Of a stretch of 64,000 bases of DNA, positions 34,779-43,586 are shown piece after piece. The notes below the pieces were generated by a model that worked only from the letters and a program-made list of their open reading frames with translations, searched no databases and had not been told where the DNA came from. Origin of the DNA: [Mycobacterium] stephanolepidis. Lineage in GTDB: Bacteria > Actinomycetota > Actinomycetes > Mycobacteriales > Mycobacteriaceae. Both the position numbers and the translations under genes were made by a program. The first letter of the stretch is position 1, and each line of letters opens with the position of its first letter. The DNA lies in the NCBI RefSeq assembly GCF_002356335.1, contig NZ_AP018165.1:682001-746000 (forward strand). Direction: 5' to 3'.

Positions 34779-35647
34779 TGATGCATGGCACTAATTCTCC
34801 GGGCAGTGATAAGCGAGGCGGCATCAAGCGTGCCGTGGTGGGCACGTCGATCGCGGTGATGCTGGCAGCTCCTGCGCTGGCGCATGCCGACCCCATCAGC
34901 CCAGCTCCGTCCCCTGGAGGCGCGGGCCAGCTACCGCCGGTTGTGGTCGTGGCCGCGACTCCGGGCGGGGCCGGCCAGCCGACGCTCGTGATCTCGCCGC
35001 CAACCGACGCGCAGCCCGGTGGTCCAGCGCGCATCAATCCCATTGGCGGAGCCCGCATAGGTTCCTCGGTGCCCGTCGAGATGGGCCCGGGCAACGGTAA
35101 GCCACTCACCGGGGCGGTGCCCCGGACGGCGGCTACTCTGCCCGTGTTCGCACGCAATGGGATCTTTGTGAAGACGGGACTGGCAGGGCAGGATCTGACG
35201 GTCCATTTGCCCGATGAAATGCTGCTGGCGCCTGCCGCGTGGGGCCCCAATGGCATGGCGACCTACAGCAACGACAACAACGACTTCGTGGTCACACCGC
35301 TGCCCGACGGGGGAGCGGACTTCGTTGTCCGCAAGAAGAACGGGTTGGCGCCCGCGAGCTATGAGTACTTCCTCAAGCTGCCGCGTGGCATGTACGGGAC
35401 GATGGAGGGCGACCGCCTTGTTATCAAATCCAGCGAGGCGGGGGCGGGTGCTCCAGCCGCTACAGTCGGTACCTTCTCGCCACCGACTGCGAAGAACGCT
35501 GGCGGGGCGGCTATTCCGGTATCTTCTAGCCTTTCACCGTTGGGCGAGCTTACGGTCGACGCAGGGTCTCCCGGAGTGTTTGACCATCCGATCGAGATTT
35601 CAATCTCATACCACCCCAACGAGATCGCCCAAGATGGCGTGAGGTGA
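34778..35647 (+). CDS. Secreted Pro/Gly-rich hypothetical protein after porin gene
   Basis: A 289-residue exported protein whose ATG (34778) overlaps the TAA of the porin-like gene by one base, so the two are co-translated. The signal peptide ends ALAHADP; residues 35-100 are Pro/Gly-rich with a repeated APSPGGAGQ/TPGGAGQ unit, and the rest looks beta-rich (GQDLTVHLPDEMLL, YFLKLPRGMYGTMEGDRLVI). The pairing of an MspA-like porin with a Pro/Gly-rich secreted protein repeats the arrangement at 4890-6143. Function unknown. Confidence 0.72.
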   Translation: MMHGTNSPGSDKRGGIKRAVVGTSIAVMLAAPALAHADPISPAPSPGGAGQLPPVVVVAATPGGAGQPTLVISPPTDAQPGGPARINPIGGARIGSSVPVEMGPGNGKPLTGAVPRTAATLPVFARNGIFVKTGLAGQDLTVHLPDEMLLAPAAWGPNGMATYSNDNNDFVVTPLPDGGADFVVRKKNGLAPASYEYFLKLPRGMYGTMEGDRLVIKSSEAGAGAPAATVGTFSPPTAKNAGGAAIPVSSSLSPLGELTVDAGSPGVFDHPIEISISYHPNEIAQDGVR

Positions 35648-35691
35648 CCAAGGGGGCCGGGGGCGGGCTTTCTCAATAGAGAGCCGCAGTA

Positions 35692-35735
35692 GAATTGTCC
35701 GCCTGGGGCCTGCTGGGGCCCCGGGTGGACAATTC
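35692..35735. terminator. 19-bp imperfect hairpin before the LuxR-type regulator
   Basis: GAATTGTCCGCCTGGGGCC (35692-35710) pairs with 35717-35735 with two mismatches around a 6-nt loop. It probably terminates the porin operon; as it is also 90-odd nt upstream of the regulator gene, an operator role is possible. Confidence 0.6.
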
Positions 35736-35824
35736 AAGAGGGGGCCGATCATCCGTTGCGCACTCTGCTGCCATCGGAGCTGCCGATAACGAAATCGGTT
35801 GGTAGATATGGAAGGCTCGTCTCT

Positions 35825-38455
35825 GTGACTTGGCGTTCGGTGCCGTGGTACCTGGCGACGCAGCCCACCGCGAATCCCGAGATGATCGATCGCCCAGCGA
35901 TCGGGCGTTTGATCGAGGCTCATCTGTGCCACGGTAGGACGGTCGTCGTCGTCGCGCCCTCTGGCTTCGGCAAGACGGTAGCAGTCGGGCAGTGGGCCGC
36001 CCAGCAGGAGCAGGGTTCGGTGGCGTGGCTGGCTGTCACGGGGCGCACGTACGACTTTGGTGAATTGGTGCGTGGCATAGTCGCCGCCCTGCGCCAGGCC
36101 ATTCGTTCTCGCGGGGCCGACCAGCTTTGTGATTCTCTCACCGCAGCATTCGAACTCTCTTCTCCCGTTCTGATGATGGTTGCGCTGTCGGAGATTGAGA
36201 TGGCTAGCACGGTAACCATCGTTGTCGACGATGTTCACAAGGCGAACGCGGCGCTCAAGGATCCGCTCTTCATAGAGTTCCTTGAACATGGCCCCGAATG
36301 GCTCAGGCTGATCCTCATTGCTGTCGGCGCTCTGGACGCACCGTTGGTCCGTCTGCGCGCATACGGCAGGGTCGCCAATATCGGTGCCCGTGAACTGGTT
36401 TTCACCCGAGAAGATGTTCGAACCGCGGCGAGTGTCGGGGGGTCGGTCACCGAGGAGTCTGCTGACGCGATCTTCGACGTCACCGGCGGTTGGCCTGCCG
36501 CTGTCCGTCTTGCGCTGGTGGGCCGCCGTCATTCAGCGTTGGCGACGGATTTTGATTTCGCAGAGTACATCCGGTCGGCCGTACTCGAGCAGCTCCGGCC
36601 AGAGCTTGCGGACTTCGTATCCGCGACCTCGGTGTGCGCGAGCATTGACGAGCGGTTGGCGCGGGTGCTGTCCGGGCGGCACGATGCTGCCAAGTTGTTA
36701 GCCGAATGCGTGTCTTCGGGGCTCTTCATTGAACGGTTTGAATCAAGCGAAGGCACTGTCTACCAATGGCATTCGATGTTTGCGGCTCATTGTCGCAATA
36801 TCCTGCGCCAGTCCGACGCTGCCCGGTGGAAGACGCTGAACACGCTGGCCGTGCAGGAGCTGCGTGACCAGCATCCGATGGAGGCCGTAGGGCATGCGAT
36901 ACAGGCCGAGGACGTAGATGCGGCCTGCGATGTGATCACCACTCACTGGCTCGAAATGCTGTTGCAGTGCAGAACAGCGGCTTTGGATCGGGCCTGTACG
37001 GAGGTCAGTGAATCGTTCGGTGACTTCGCAGAGATCGTGATGATCCAGGCATGTTGTCGAGAGCTCGTTGGTGACCGGTTGGGCGCCCAAACATTGTTGT
37101 CGTGGGCTCAGTCGATGGCACCGAGCGGTACCGTTTCGCGGCGCTTGAATCTCATCGACAACTTGAGTCAGATCTTGACGTCCGACGATTACGGCACCAT
37201 GTCCGCCGCCGTGGATTCGCTCGTGGAGACGTTGGGAGATCCCGAAGTCGTGCCACCCCGCGTGTATGCCTGTGCGCTATTCCTTGCCGGATGGACCGAA
37301 ACCCGGTTGCGGCGCAACGTCAGTAGATCCGCACGCTTACTGGAAGCTGCGCTGCACGAGTGTCGGGCACTGCGCATGGCTGAGGTCACTGAGCGGGTCC
37401 GCGAGCATGTGGCGGTGGCCTATGCGCACTCCGGCGAGTTCTCTAATGCGGAAAGGATACTGCAGGATTCGGACGATGAGGAGGACGCTGCGGTAGCGCT
37501 CAAGCCGTGGCTGATGCAGGACGGAGTAGGGACTCGTCGTCTTTCCACGGGATTCATCCAGTTCTGGCGGGCTGCGCTGCCAGCGGCCCTGGAGGACTTT
37601 CTGTCCATCGACAATTCGCTCGGGACCGGCTATCCGGATGTGGGCCGGATGATGGTGGTCTTCTGCACCGCGACGCTCGCACGTCGCGGTGTTTCAGTCG
37701 CGTGGTCGCTGGCAGAGGCTGCGGCAGTGCGCATCTCAGAGACAAATAGCCGAGGGCTGCCGCTCGCAAGTTTTCGGAGCGCTAGCTTGGCTCTGCTGGC
37801 GGAGGCGCGCGCGGGCAAGGATGAGGCAGTGCGCCTAGCGGCCGGGCTCACCGAGGTGCATGCCCCGATGGCGTCGGCGGTCGTATCCGGCATGTGTCGT
37901 CGTGTCGGTGACCCTGTGCTGGCGCGCACGTTGGCCGACCGCGCCTTGGTTCCTGATACGGCCTCCTTTGCCCGCGCGTATGCCTTGCTGATCCTCGCGT
38001 TGTTGGATTGGGACTCCGGTCGGTCTGACTCCGCGCATGTACTTCTGGAAGATGTTCTAGCGCTTGCCTCGACGGAGTCGATCTTGTATCCCTTCGTCGA
38101 CAATGCAGATGCGGGCTGCCGGAAGCTTCTGGCGGCCCATGTGGCAATGACGGCTTATCCCAGGTTTTTGGCGGAGTGTCTGCTCGCATGCGAAGCCCCT
38201 GACGTACCTGGCGCGGTGTCGCCGCTCACCTCGCGAGAACGGGAAGTTTTGGCATACATGAGAACTCCTATGACAGCGGCCGAAATAGCGGGAAGCCTGT
38301 CGATATCGGTCAGCACCCTCAAGACGCATCAGCGGGCCATCTATCGCAAGCTCCGTGTCGCCAATAGGAGGGAGGCGATTGGCCTCGCGGACATGGCCGG
38401 GCCGGGCCGTTCCCGCCTGCTGGTACCACCTAACCGCCAGCCCCTTCCGGGGTAG
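35825..38455 (+). CDS. Large MalT-like LuxR-family regulator with ATPase domain
   Basis: About 876 residues from GTG 35825, preceded by GGAAGG at 9 nt; a TTG at 35756 would add 23 residues. Near the N-terminus is a P-loop, VVVVAPSGFGKTVAVGQWA, and a Walker B-like TIVVDDVHKAN, so it is a STAND-type ATPase. A long helical-repeat middle follows, then a C-terminal LuxR helix-turn-helix, LTSREREVLAYMRTPMTAAEIAGSLSIS and STLKTHQRAIYRKLRVANRREAI. Such proteins switch transcription on binding an inducer and ATP. Targets are unknown; the porin pair upstream is nearest. Its last 115 bp overlap the convergent AraC gene. Confidence 0.87.
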   Translation: MTWRSVPWYLATQPTANPEMIDRPAIGRLIEAHLCHGRTVVVVAPSGFGKTVAVGQWAAQQEQGSVAWLAVTGRTYDFGELVRGIVAALRQAIRSRGADQLCDSLTAAFELSSPVLMMVALSEIEMASTVTIVVDDVHKANAALKDPLFIEFLEHGPEWLRLILIAVGALDAPLVRLRAYGRVANIGARELVFTREDVRTAASVGGSVTEESADAIFDVTGGWPAAVRLALVGRRHSALATDFDFAEYIRSAVLEQLRPELADFVSATSVCASIDERLARVLSGRHDAAKLLAECVSSGLFIERFESSEGTVYQWHSMFAAHCRNILRQSDAARWKTLNTLAVQELRDQHPMEAVGHAIQAEDVDAACDVITTHWLEMLLQCRTAALDRACTEVSESFGDFAEIVMIQACCRELVGDRLGAQTLLSWAQSMAPSGTVSRRLNLIDNLSQILTSDDYGTMSAAVDSLVETLGDPEVVPPRVYACALFLAGWTETRLRRNVSRSARLLEAALHECRALRMAEVTERVREHVAVAYAHSGEFSNAERILQDSDDEEDAAVALKPWLMQDGVGTRRLSTGFIQFWRAALPAALEDFLSIDNSLGTGYPDVGRMMVVFCTATLARRGVSVAWSLAEAAAVRISETNSRGLPLASFRSASLALLAEARAGKDEAVRLAAGLTEVHAPMASAVVSGMCRRVGDPVLARTLADRALVPDTASFARAYALLILALLDWDSGRSDSAHVLLEDVLALASTESILYPFVDNADAGCRKLLAAHVAMTAYPRFLAECLLACEAPDVPGAVSPLTSREREVLAYMRTPMTAAEIAGSLSISVSTLKTHQRAIYRKLRVANRREAIGLADMAGPGRSRLLVPPNRQPLPG

Positions 38456-39417
38456 AAGATGTCGCGCCGTCGCATGCGCCAACGCAAGGGAGGCTCGCCG
38501 AATCGGCGTTGAAATGCCCGGCTGAAGGCGGCATCTGAGTTGTAACCGACAGTTCTGCCGACCTGGCTGACCGCATCGGTGCTGAAACGCAGGAGATGCG
38601 CTGCCCGGTCGAGCCGTCGTTCGGTGATGTAGCCGGCGGGCGGTTGCCCCGGTAGCGCGGTGAATCGTTGGGTGAAGGCCGAGCGCGACTGCTGCGCGTG
38701 CTTGGCGAGCTCCGCGATGGACCAGGGATGCTCCAGGTTGTTGTGTATCGCGGTGAGGACTGGCGCAAGGCGAGGATCCAGAGCCGCAGTGAGCCAGCCG
38801 GGTTCGGCGCGATCGGAGGTCGACCATTCCCGCAGTGCGTGAATGAACAGCAGGTCCAGGATCCGCGAGAGCATTACCCACGAGCCCGGGCTGGGTGTGA
38901 CGACCTCGGCCAGCACGAGCTGCAGAGACAGCGATAACCATTCATGGCCGGGCTGGTCGGTCCGTACCACGATGGCTGGCGGCAAGACCGACAGCAGTGG
39001 GTCGGCAGCCTTCTTCTCCGCGGTGAATCGCCCACTGACCCAACGGGTTGCGGTGTGGGTATCACGGGCGCTGACGTGCCCGTCCGCCGCGGACAGATTT
39101 CGGACACAGGTTGGCTCGCCCTGGGCGAGGCGGTGCGCCGTACCCCGTGCCAGTAGCACCATGTCCCCTGCGCCGAGGGTGTACTCAAGATCTCCGTCGG
39201 TGTGCACGCGAAGGCCCGGGGTTTCTGCGATGTGCAGCACGCGATCGCTCGAAGGCAGTGCGATATCGAAAGGCGGCTCGGAGGAGCAACGCATCACGGT
39301 TTCTCCGCGCAACCCGATGGCGGACAAGACTCCAGAGAAGGCGTCGATATCGGGAGAATCTGAGAACCAGCTGTGCGATTTTGGCTGATCGGCAAAATAT
39401 TCAGGATGATCGGTCAT
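38341..39417 (-). CDS. AraC-family regulator with N-terminal cupin-like domain
   Basis: A 358-residue regulator from ATG 39417. The first 170 residues form a cupin-type sensor (VLHIAETPGLRVHTDGDLEYTLGAGDMVLLARGTAHRL); the C-terminal third has two helix-turn-helices of the AraC type: WSIAELAKHAQQSRSAFTQRFTALPGQPPAGYI, then AVSQVGRTVGYNSDAAFSRAFQRRFGEPP. It is divergent from the alpha/beta hydrolase at 39529 and probably controls it. The 3' end extends 115 bp into the end of the convergent LuxR-type gene on the other strand. Confidence 0.87.
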   Translation of the reverse strand: MTDHPEYFADQPKSHSWFSDSPDIDAFSGVLSAIGLRGETVMRCSSEPPFDIALPSSDRVLHIAETPGLRVHTDGDLEYTLGAGDMVLLARGTAHRLAQGEPTCVRNLSAADGHVSARDTHTATRWVSGRFTAEKKAADPLLSVLPPAIVVRTDQPGHEWLSLSLQLVLAEVVTPSPGSWVMLSRILDLLFIHALREWSTSDRAEPGWLTAALDPRLAPVLTAIHNNLEHPWSIAELAKHAQQSRSAFTQRFTALPGQPPAGYITERRLDRAAHLLRFSTDAVSQVGRTVGYNSDAAFSRAFQRRFGEPPLRWRMRRRDIFYPGRGWRLGGTSRRERPGPAMSARPIASLLLATRSLR

Positions 39418-39528
39418 ACCACTTGCTCCATAGTCCAAATATGTTGGTGGAGCCCCGGTAAGTCAACAGTGTCGCCGAGAGCGGACACGACGGGGTCGAG
39501 GTCGTCCAACATCTACTGAGAGGCAGAT

Positions 39529-40224
39529 ATGTCCAGCAAACCGGCTATCGTCCTGGTCCACGGATTCTGGGGTGGCGCCGCACATTGGGGGAACGTGATC
39601 GTCGAGCTGCACAAGCGTGGCTACGGGGAGCTGTATGCGGTCGAGAACCCATTGACGTCACTGGCCGATGACGCTGCTCGCACGCGGCAGATGGTGGAGC
39701 AGATCGACGGGCCGGTGCTCCTTGTCGGGCACTCCTACGGCGGCGCGGTGATCACCGAGGCGGGCGATCTCCCGAACGTGGTGGGCCTGGTCTATGTCGC
39801 GGCATTCGCTCCCGACGCGGGGGAGAGCCCCGGTCAGCTGACCGAGCAGCTGCCTCCCGCTGCGGCGGCCAATCTGGCCCCCGACAGCGATGGCTATCTG
39901 TGGATCAAGCAGGACAAGTTCCGTGAGAGCTTCGCGCAGGATCTGCCCGAGGATGCGGCCCTCATCATGGCCGTCACTCAAAAAGCCCCGTTGGCATCGA
40001 CATTCGGCGACGCCATCACGGCACCCGCATGGAAGGTCAAGCCCTCCTGGTACCAGGTATCCACGCAAGATCGGATGATCAACCCGGAGAACGAACGCAA
40101 GATGGCGCAGCGGATCAACCCCCGCAAGACCATCGAACTGGACGCCAGCCACGCCTCGCTGGCGTCGCAGCCCGTCGCCATCGCCGATCTCATTTCCGAG
40201 GCCGCTGAGGAACTCGCCGACTAG
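39529..40224 (+). CDS. Alpha/beta hydrolase
   Basis: A 231-residue cytosolic esterase-like hydrolase. Oxyanion region LVHGFWGGAAHW, nucleophile elbow VGHSYGGAVI (catalytic Ser), acid probably in the STQDRMI region, and catalytic His in DASHASL. This short form is common in actinobacteria and is often divergent from an AraC or TetR regulator, as here. Substrate is unknown. ATG 39529 has GAGAGGCAG upstream. Confidence 0.87.
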   Translation: MSSKPAIVLVHGFWGGAAHWGNVIVELHKRGYGELYAVENPLTSLADDAARTRQMVEQIDGPVLLVGHSYGGAVITEAGDLPNVVGLVYVAAFAPDAGESPGQLTEQLPPAAAANLAPDSDGYLWIKQDKFRESFAQDLPEDAALIMAVTQKAPLASTFGDAITAPAWKVKPSWYQVSTQDRMINPENERKMAQRINPRKTIELDASHASLASQPVAIADLISEAAEELAD

Positions 40225-40237
40225 GAAATCACGCGAG

Positions 40238-40272
40238 TTGGGGGCACCGGCACATGCTGCCGGTGTCCCCAA
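40238..40272. terminator. 15-bp hairpin between hydrolase and MFS genes
   Basis: TTGGGGGCACCGGCA (40238-40252) pairs with 40258-40272, one mismatch, 5-nt loop. It separates the convergent hydrolase and MFS genes and can terminate both. Confidence 0.7.
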
Positions 40273-40281
40273 TTGCGTTCG

Positions 40282-41568
40282 TTAGGGCGCTAGGTCTTCG
40301 GTAAAGGCCTCGTCGGCAAGGTCTTCGAGCTCCCTGCCCTTGGTTTCGGGGCCGAGCAGGTATCCGACAATCGTCAGGATCCACAGCCCACTGAGCGCAA
40401 GATAGGGCGTTTGGATTCCGTAGTGCGTTATGGCCCAGCCCACCAGGGTGGGCGCGGCAATGGAGACAACACGGCCACCGCCGACTGCGATACCGAATCC
40501 GGTGCCGCGCAAGACAGTGGGGAACAGTTCGGCGACATAGGTATCGCCGACGCCCCACAGCCAACCGAGTGTCGCGATGGAGATGGCGCCGAACACCAGA
40601 TACTGCGAGAGCGAGTCTGATGTGGCTCCCAGTGCCGTAGAAGTGATTTCGATGACTGCGGCGAGAATGGCCGAGGGGCGCCGCCCTATCCAGTCGGCGA
40701 GTGCGGTGCCAATGAAGACGAAGACGGCCTGCAGCAGAAAGAAGATCAGGGCGTAGCGGATCGCCTCTACCGAGGTGGCGTGGAACTTTTTGACGATGTA
40801 CGTGGTCAGGAAGAGAGTCATGCCCCAGTAGCCGACCGCGTTGGCGGTGTAGACCAGCCAGCCGACAATGAGCCGTCGACGCACACCGGGAACGTGCCAC
40901 AGCTTGGGTTTGGTGGCGCCGCGTTCGACTTTGGCTTTCGTCTGGGTGTAGCGGTGAGATTCCTTGATGCCTTGCCGGGCAAGGAAAAGTACGACCGCGG
41001 GCACGATCGCCACCACGAATGCCGCCTGCCAGCCGAAACGCGGAACCAGGACCAGAGCAACGCCGGCGGCGAGCACGTATCCCAGCGAGAACAGTGAAAA
41101 GATGACGCCGCCAACGCCTATGGCACGGGTCTTGGCCGGCCACACCTCGGCGGTGTAGGGAGCGCCCACCGCAAGCTCGCCGGCCCCGCCGACACCCGTC
41201 AGGAACCGCAGCCCGGTGAATGCGGCGACGTTCGTGGTGAGACCTGCCAGGGCGGTCGTGATGCCGTACAGCAGGATCGAGGCCCCGAGTGTCGTCTTGC
41301 GACCCCACCGGTCGGCAGCGAGACCGAAGCCGACGGTGCCGATGGTGTAGCCGAGCAGAAAGATCGAGCCGATGTAGCCCGCCTGGGCCTCGGTGATGTG
41401 CAGCGTCTTCTTGATCTCGGGCAGCACCAGACCGTAGATGTTCACCGCATACGAGTCGAAGCCGTACCCGAGGCCCGCTGTCACGGCGACGAAAAACGCC
41501 TGCCGGAAGGTCACCGGCCGGGATTGTCGCGCGGGTGTCTCGGTGGTTTCCTCGGCCGTGGACGTCAT
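40282..41568 (-). CDS. MFS transporter (aromatic-acid/sugar-acid symporter type)
   Basis: A 428-residue, 12-helix transporter from ATG 41568. MFS signature loops are present: GLAADRWGRKTTLG between helices 2 and 3 and its counterpart TALADWIGRRPSAIL in the second half; also GSIFLLGYTIGTVGFGL and RFLTGVGGAGELAVGAPYTAEVWP. The last two are typical of the aromatic acid:H+ symporter/sugar porter branch. The substrate cannot be assigned. Sequence upstream of this ATG belongs to the tRNA-Lys region and does not code. Confidence 0.85.
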   Translation of the reverse strand: MTSTAEETTETPARQSRPVTFRQAFFVAVTAGLGYGFDSYAVNIYGLVLPEIKKTLHITEAQAGYIGSIFLLGYTIGTVGFGLAADRWGRKTTLGASILLYGITTALAGLTTNVAAFTGLRFLTGVGGAGELAVGAPYTAEVWPAKTRAIGVGGVIFSLFSLGYVLAAGVALVLVPRFGWQAAFVVAIVPAVVLFLARQGIKESHRYTQTKAKVERGATKPKLWHVPGVRRRLIVGWLVYTANAVGYWGMTLFLTTYIVKKFHATSVEAIRYALIFFLLQAVFVFIGTALADWIGRRPSAILAAVIEITSTALGATSDSLSQYLVFGAISIATLGWLWGVGDTYVAELFPTVLRGTGFGIAVGGGRVVSIAAPTLVGWAITHYGIQTPYLALSGLWILTIVGYLLGPETKGRELEDLADEAFTEDLAP

Positions 41569-41636
41569 TGTCCGAACGGTAGGCAGCGGGCGATGGCCTG
41601 ATAAGGCTCCTGCTCCCGCTGATTGCAACGGCGTTC

Positions 41637-41712
41637 TGGTGCCCCCACCAGGGCTCGAACCTGGGACCTGCGGATTAAAAGTCCGTAGCTCTACCAACTG
41701 AGCTATAGGGGC
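41637..41712 (-). tRNA. tRNA-Lys(TTT)
   Basis: The reverse strand folds as a cloverleaf with acceptor GCCCCTA/TGGGGGC, D loop AGCTCAGTTGGTAGAGC, anticodon loop CTTTTAA (anticodon TTT), T arm CCAGGTTCGAGCCCTGG, and an encoded CCA. First of four tRNAs in this spot; opposite in direction to the other three. Confidence 0.93.
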
Positions 41713-41851
41713 GCGGAGAGACAGGATACTGGTTGGCTCACCACGCGAGCACCGTGGTTATCCGGTTTGGGTTCTGGGCGGGTTGTGCCCTAAGCTGGGC
41801 GAGCTCCCAACGCGACAAGCGTTGTGGGTACCCCGGAGAGATTCGGAATGG

Positions 41852-41924
41852 GCCCCCATCGTCTAGTGGCCTAGGACGCCGCCCTTTCACGGCGGTAGCA
41901 CGGGTTCGAATCCCGTTGGGGGTA
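41852..41924 (+). tRNA. tRNA-Glu(TTC)
   Basis: Acceptor GCCCCCA/TGGGGGT, anticodon loop CTTTCAC reading TTC, T arm CGGGTTCGAATCCCG. No encoded CCA. The 139 nt between this gene and tRNA-Lys hold no coding sequence and presumably both promoters. Confidence 0.93.
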
Positions 41925-41953
41925 CGCAACCAGTCATACTGGGAGCAGAGTAA

Positions 41954-42030
41954 GGCCCTGTGGCGCAGTTGGTTAGCGCGCCGCCCTGTCACGGCGGAGG
42001 TCGCGGGTTCGAGTCCCGTCAGGGTCGCCA
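41954..42030 (+). tRNA. tRNA-Asp(GTC)
   Basis: Acceptor GGCCCTG/CAGGGTC, anticodon loop CTGTCAC reading GTC, T arm GCGGGTTCGAGTCCCGT, encoded CCA after discriminator G. Part of a Glu-Asp-Phe transcription unit. Confidence 0.94.
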
Positions 42031-42064
42031 GTACGGCGAGGCAGTATCTGTGGATCTGCCGTCC

Positions 42065-42141
42065 GGCCAGGTAGCTCAGTTGGTACGAGCGTCCGCCTGA
42101 AAAGCGGAAGGTCGCCGGTTCGATCCCGGCCCTGGCCACCA
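42065..42141 (+). tRNA. tRNA-Phe(GAA), integration site of the AICE
   Basis: Acceptor GGCCAGG/CCTGGCC, anticodon stem TCCGC/GCGGA with loop CTGAAAA (anticodon GAA), T arm CCGGTTCGATCCCGG and encoded CCA. From the anticodon stem to the CCA end (42092-42141) the sequence recurs at 56997-57046, so the 3' half of this tRNA now comes from the integrated element while the gene stays complete. Confidence 0.95.
42092..42141. repeat. attL: 50-bp direct repeat within tRNA-Phe
   Basis: Identical to 56997-57046. It begins in the anticodon stem and ends with the CCA of tRNA-Phe; the integrase stop is 23 nt further on. Strand exchange by AICE integrases usually falls in the anticodon loop region. Confidence 0.92.
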
Positions 42142-42164
42142 TTCTTTACCTGCATAAACACGGT

Positions 42165-43346
42165 TCAAGCACTCGCTGGATTGTCTTGTTCGTCCGGTTC
42201 TTGTCCGGTCTTATCGCCCGTCTTGTCGGGCTTGGTCTCACTGTTATGCAGTTGGTCGAGGTTGGTGGCGACGTGGTCGAGTTCGTCCGCGTAAAGGTCG
42301 CTGTAGATGTTGGCGGTCACGGTCGGCGTGGAGTGGCCCATGGTCTTCTGCACGTAGCGCAGATCCGCGCCGGACTTGCGGGCCAAACTGGCATACGTGT
42401 GGCGTAGGTCATGAATGGTCAGCGGCGCGAGCTGGGTGGCTTTCAGAGCCTTGTTCCAGTGCGTGTGCCTGCGCCAGTTGTTCGAGCGCAGTAGTGCTCG
42501 GTTGGGCGAGGTTACGGCGGGCTCGTTGGGCTTGCGCCCGGTAATACGCGGCGTCAGTGCATCAATGACGACTTGGGGCAGCGGCACGGTGCGTTTGGCG
42601 GCACGGGTCTTAGGTGGGCCGATGATGATGCGGCCTTCGACTTCGGGTGCGGCCCGGCGGACATGTAGTCGTTTGGCGTCCAAGTCGATGTCACCAACGC
42701 GCAGGCCGACAAGTTCGGACCAGCGCAGGCCGGTATAGGACAGGATGGTCACCACATCGCCCTGGTCGCCGCAGGCGGCAGCCAGCGCGGCTACCTCCGG
42801 GGCGCTGAGGTAGCGGTGACGTTCCCGCTCCGGTATGCGCCCAGCAGAGACACCCATGGCGGGATTGCGGTGGATACGGCCATCCTCGCGAGCAACTTCC
42901 AGGATGGAGCGCAATCGTTGCAGTGTGGATACTTTGGCCCAGGGGCCTACGGTGAGATCGGCCATGAACTGTTGAACTTGTGCACGGGTGATTTCATCGA
43001 CGGGGACGTGTCCGAAACGCGGTTTTATGCGCAGCTCCCACTGCTGGGTGTAGCCGCTCCACGTCTTCGGCGATACCGCAGGCTTTTTCACGGCGCTGTA
43101 GTGTTCCCACACCGTTGCCAGCGCAATACGCCCTAAGCGGGGGTCGAATCGCTCATGGCCTCGGGCCGCTTCGTTATCGCGGTCTGCCTTGAACGCCTTG
43201 GCTTCTCGCAGTGTGGCGAAGGTGGCCGAGGTTTCCGCCCAGCCGGACGACGATGATGCATCTCGCACGAGGTAGCGCACCTGGTAGCGAGGCTGGCCGG
43301 AGGCGCCCATGCGCTTGCGGATACCGCGAGGGGTGTTTCCGGCCAT
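42165..43346 (-). CDS. int: Site-specific tyrosine integrase
   Basis: About 393 residues. An N-terminal arm-binding region is followed by a core-binding SAM-like domain (GHVPVDEITRAQVQQFMADL) and the catalytic domain with Arg 208 (TGLRWSELVGL), His 312 and Arg 315 (IHDLRHTYAS), His 338 (MGHST) and the nucleophile Tyr 348 (NIYSDLY). It recombines attP with the tRNA-Phe attB. The ATG at 43346 shares one base with the excisionase stop (TGATG). A Lys/Glu/Asp-rich tail follows the catalytic domain. Confidence 0.93.
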   Translation of the reverse strand: MAGNTPRGIRKRMGASGQPRYQVRYLVRDASSSSGWAETSATFATLREAKAFKADRDNEAARGHERFDPRLGRIALATVWEHYSAVKKPAVSPKTWSGYTQQWELRIKPRFGHVPVDEITRAQVQQFMADLTVGPWAKVSTLQRLRSILEVAREDGRIHRNPAMGVSAGRIPERERHRYLSAPEVAALAAACGDQGDVVTILSYTGLRWSELVGLRVGDIDLDAKRLHVRRAAPEVEGRIIIGPPKTRAAKRTVPLPQVVIDALTPRITGRKPNEPAVTSPNRALLRSNNWRRHTHWNKALKATQLAPLTIHDLRHTYASLARKSGADLRYVQKTMGHSTPTVTANIYSDLYADELDHVATNLDQLHNSETKPDKTGDKTGQEPDEQDNPASA

Positions 43347-43582
43347 CAGCGCTGTGCCCCTTTGAGCCATTTGCGGACCTCGGCGCTATCCCAGCGGCGT
43401 ACCCGCTCTGACAGCGAGTAGCACGGTGGGCCGACCTGCTGGCCGGTGCTTTCACGGATCGCAGCCCACCGGTTGAGGGTGGCCGCAGACACCCCCAGCA
43501 GCGCCGAAACCTGATCAGCCGTTAACAGTTCCGGGAAATTCCCGGAAGTAATGAGCGCTTCCCGAATGTCGTGTATCACCAT
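43346..43582 (-). CDS. xis: Excisionase-like MerR-type helix-turn-helix protein
   Basis: A 78-residue protein with FPELLTADQVSALLGVSAATLNRWAAI, a helix-turn-helix of the MerR/excisionase class, and a basic C-terminus. Xis proteins bend att DNA and turn the integrase reaction towards excision. It sits directly between the translocase and the integrase in one operon and is coupled to int by a one-base overlap. Confidence 0.85.
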   Translation of the reverse strand: MVIHDIREALITSGNFPELLTADQVSALLGVSAATLNRWAAIRESTGQQVGPPCYSLSERVRRWDSAEVRKWLKGAQR

Positions 43583-43586
43583 AGGT

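Noticed and set aside
35606..36532. Minus-strand frame opposite the start of the MalT-like regulator
   Set aside because: Low-complexity Arg/Pro composition; the plus-strand gene has a P-loop and LuxR domain in full.
41569..41697. N-terminal extension of the MFS gene
   Set aside because: The added codons lie in the tRNA-Lys gene and its flank and do not resemble a transporter.
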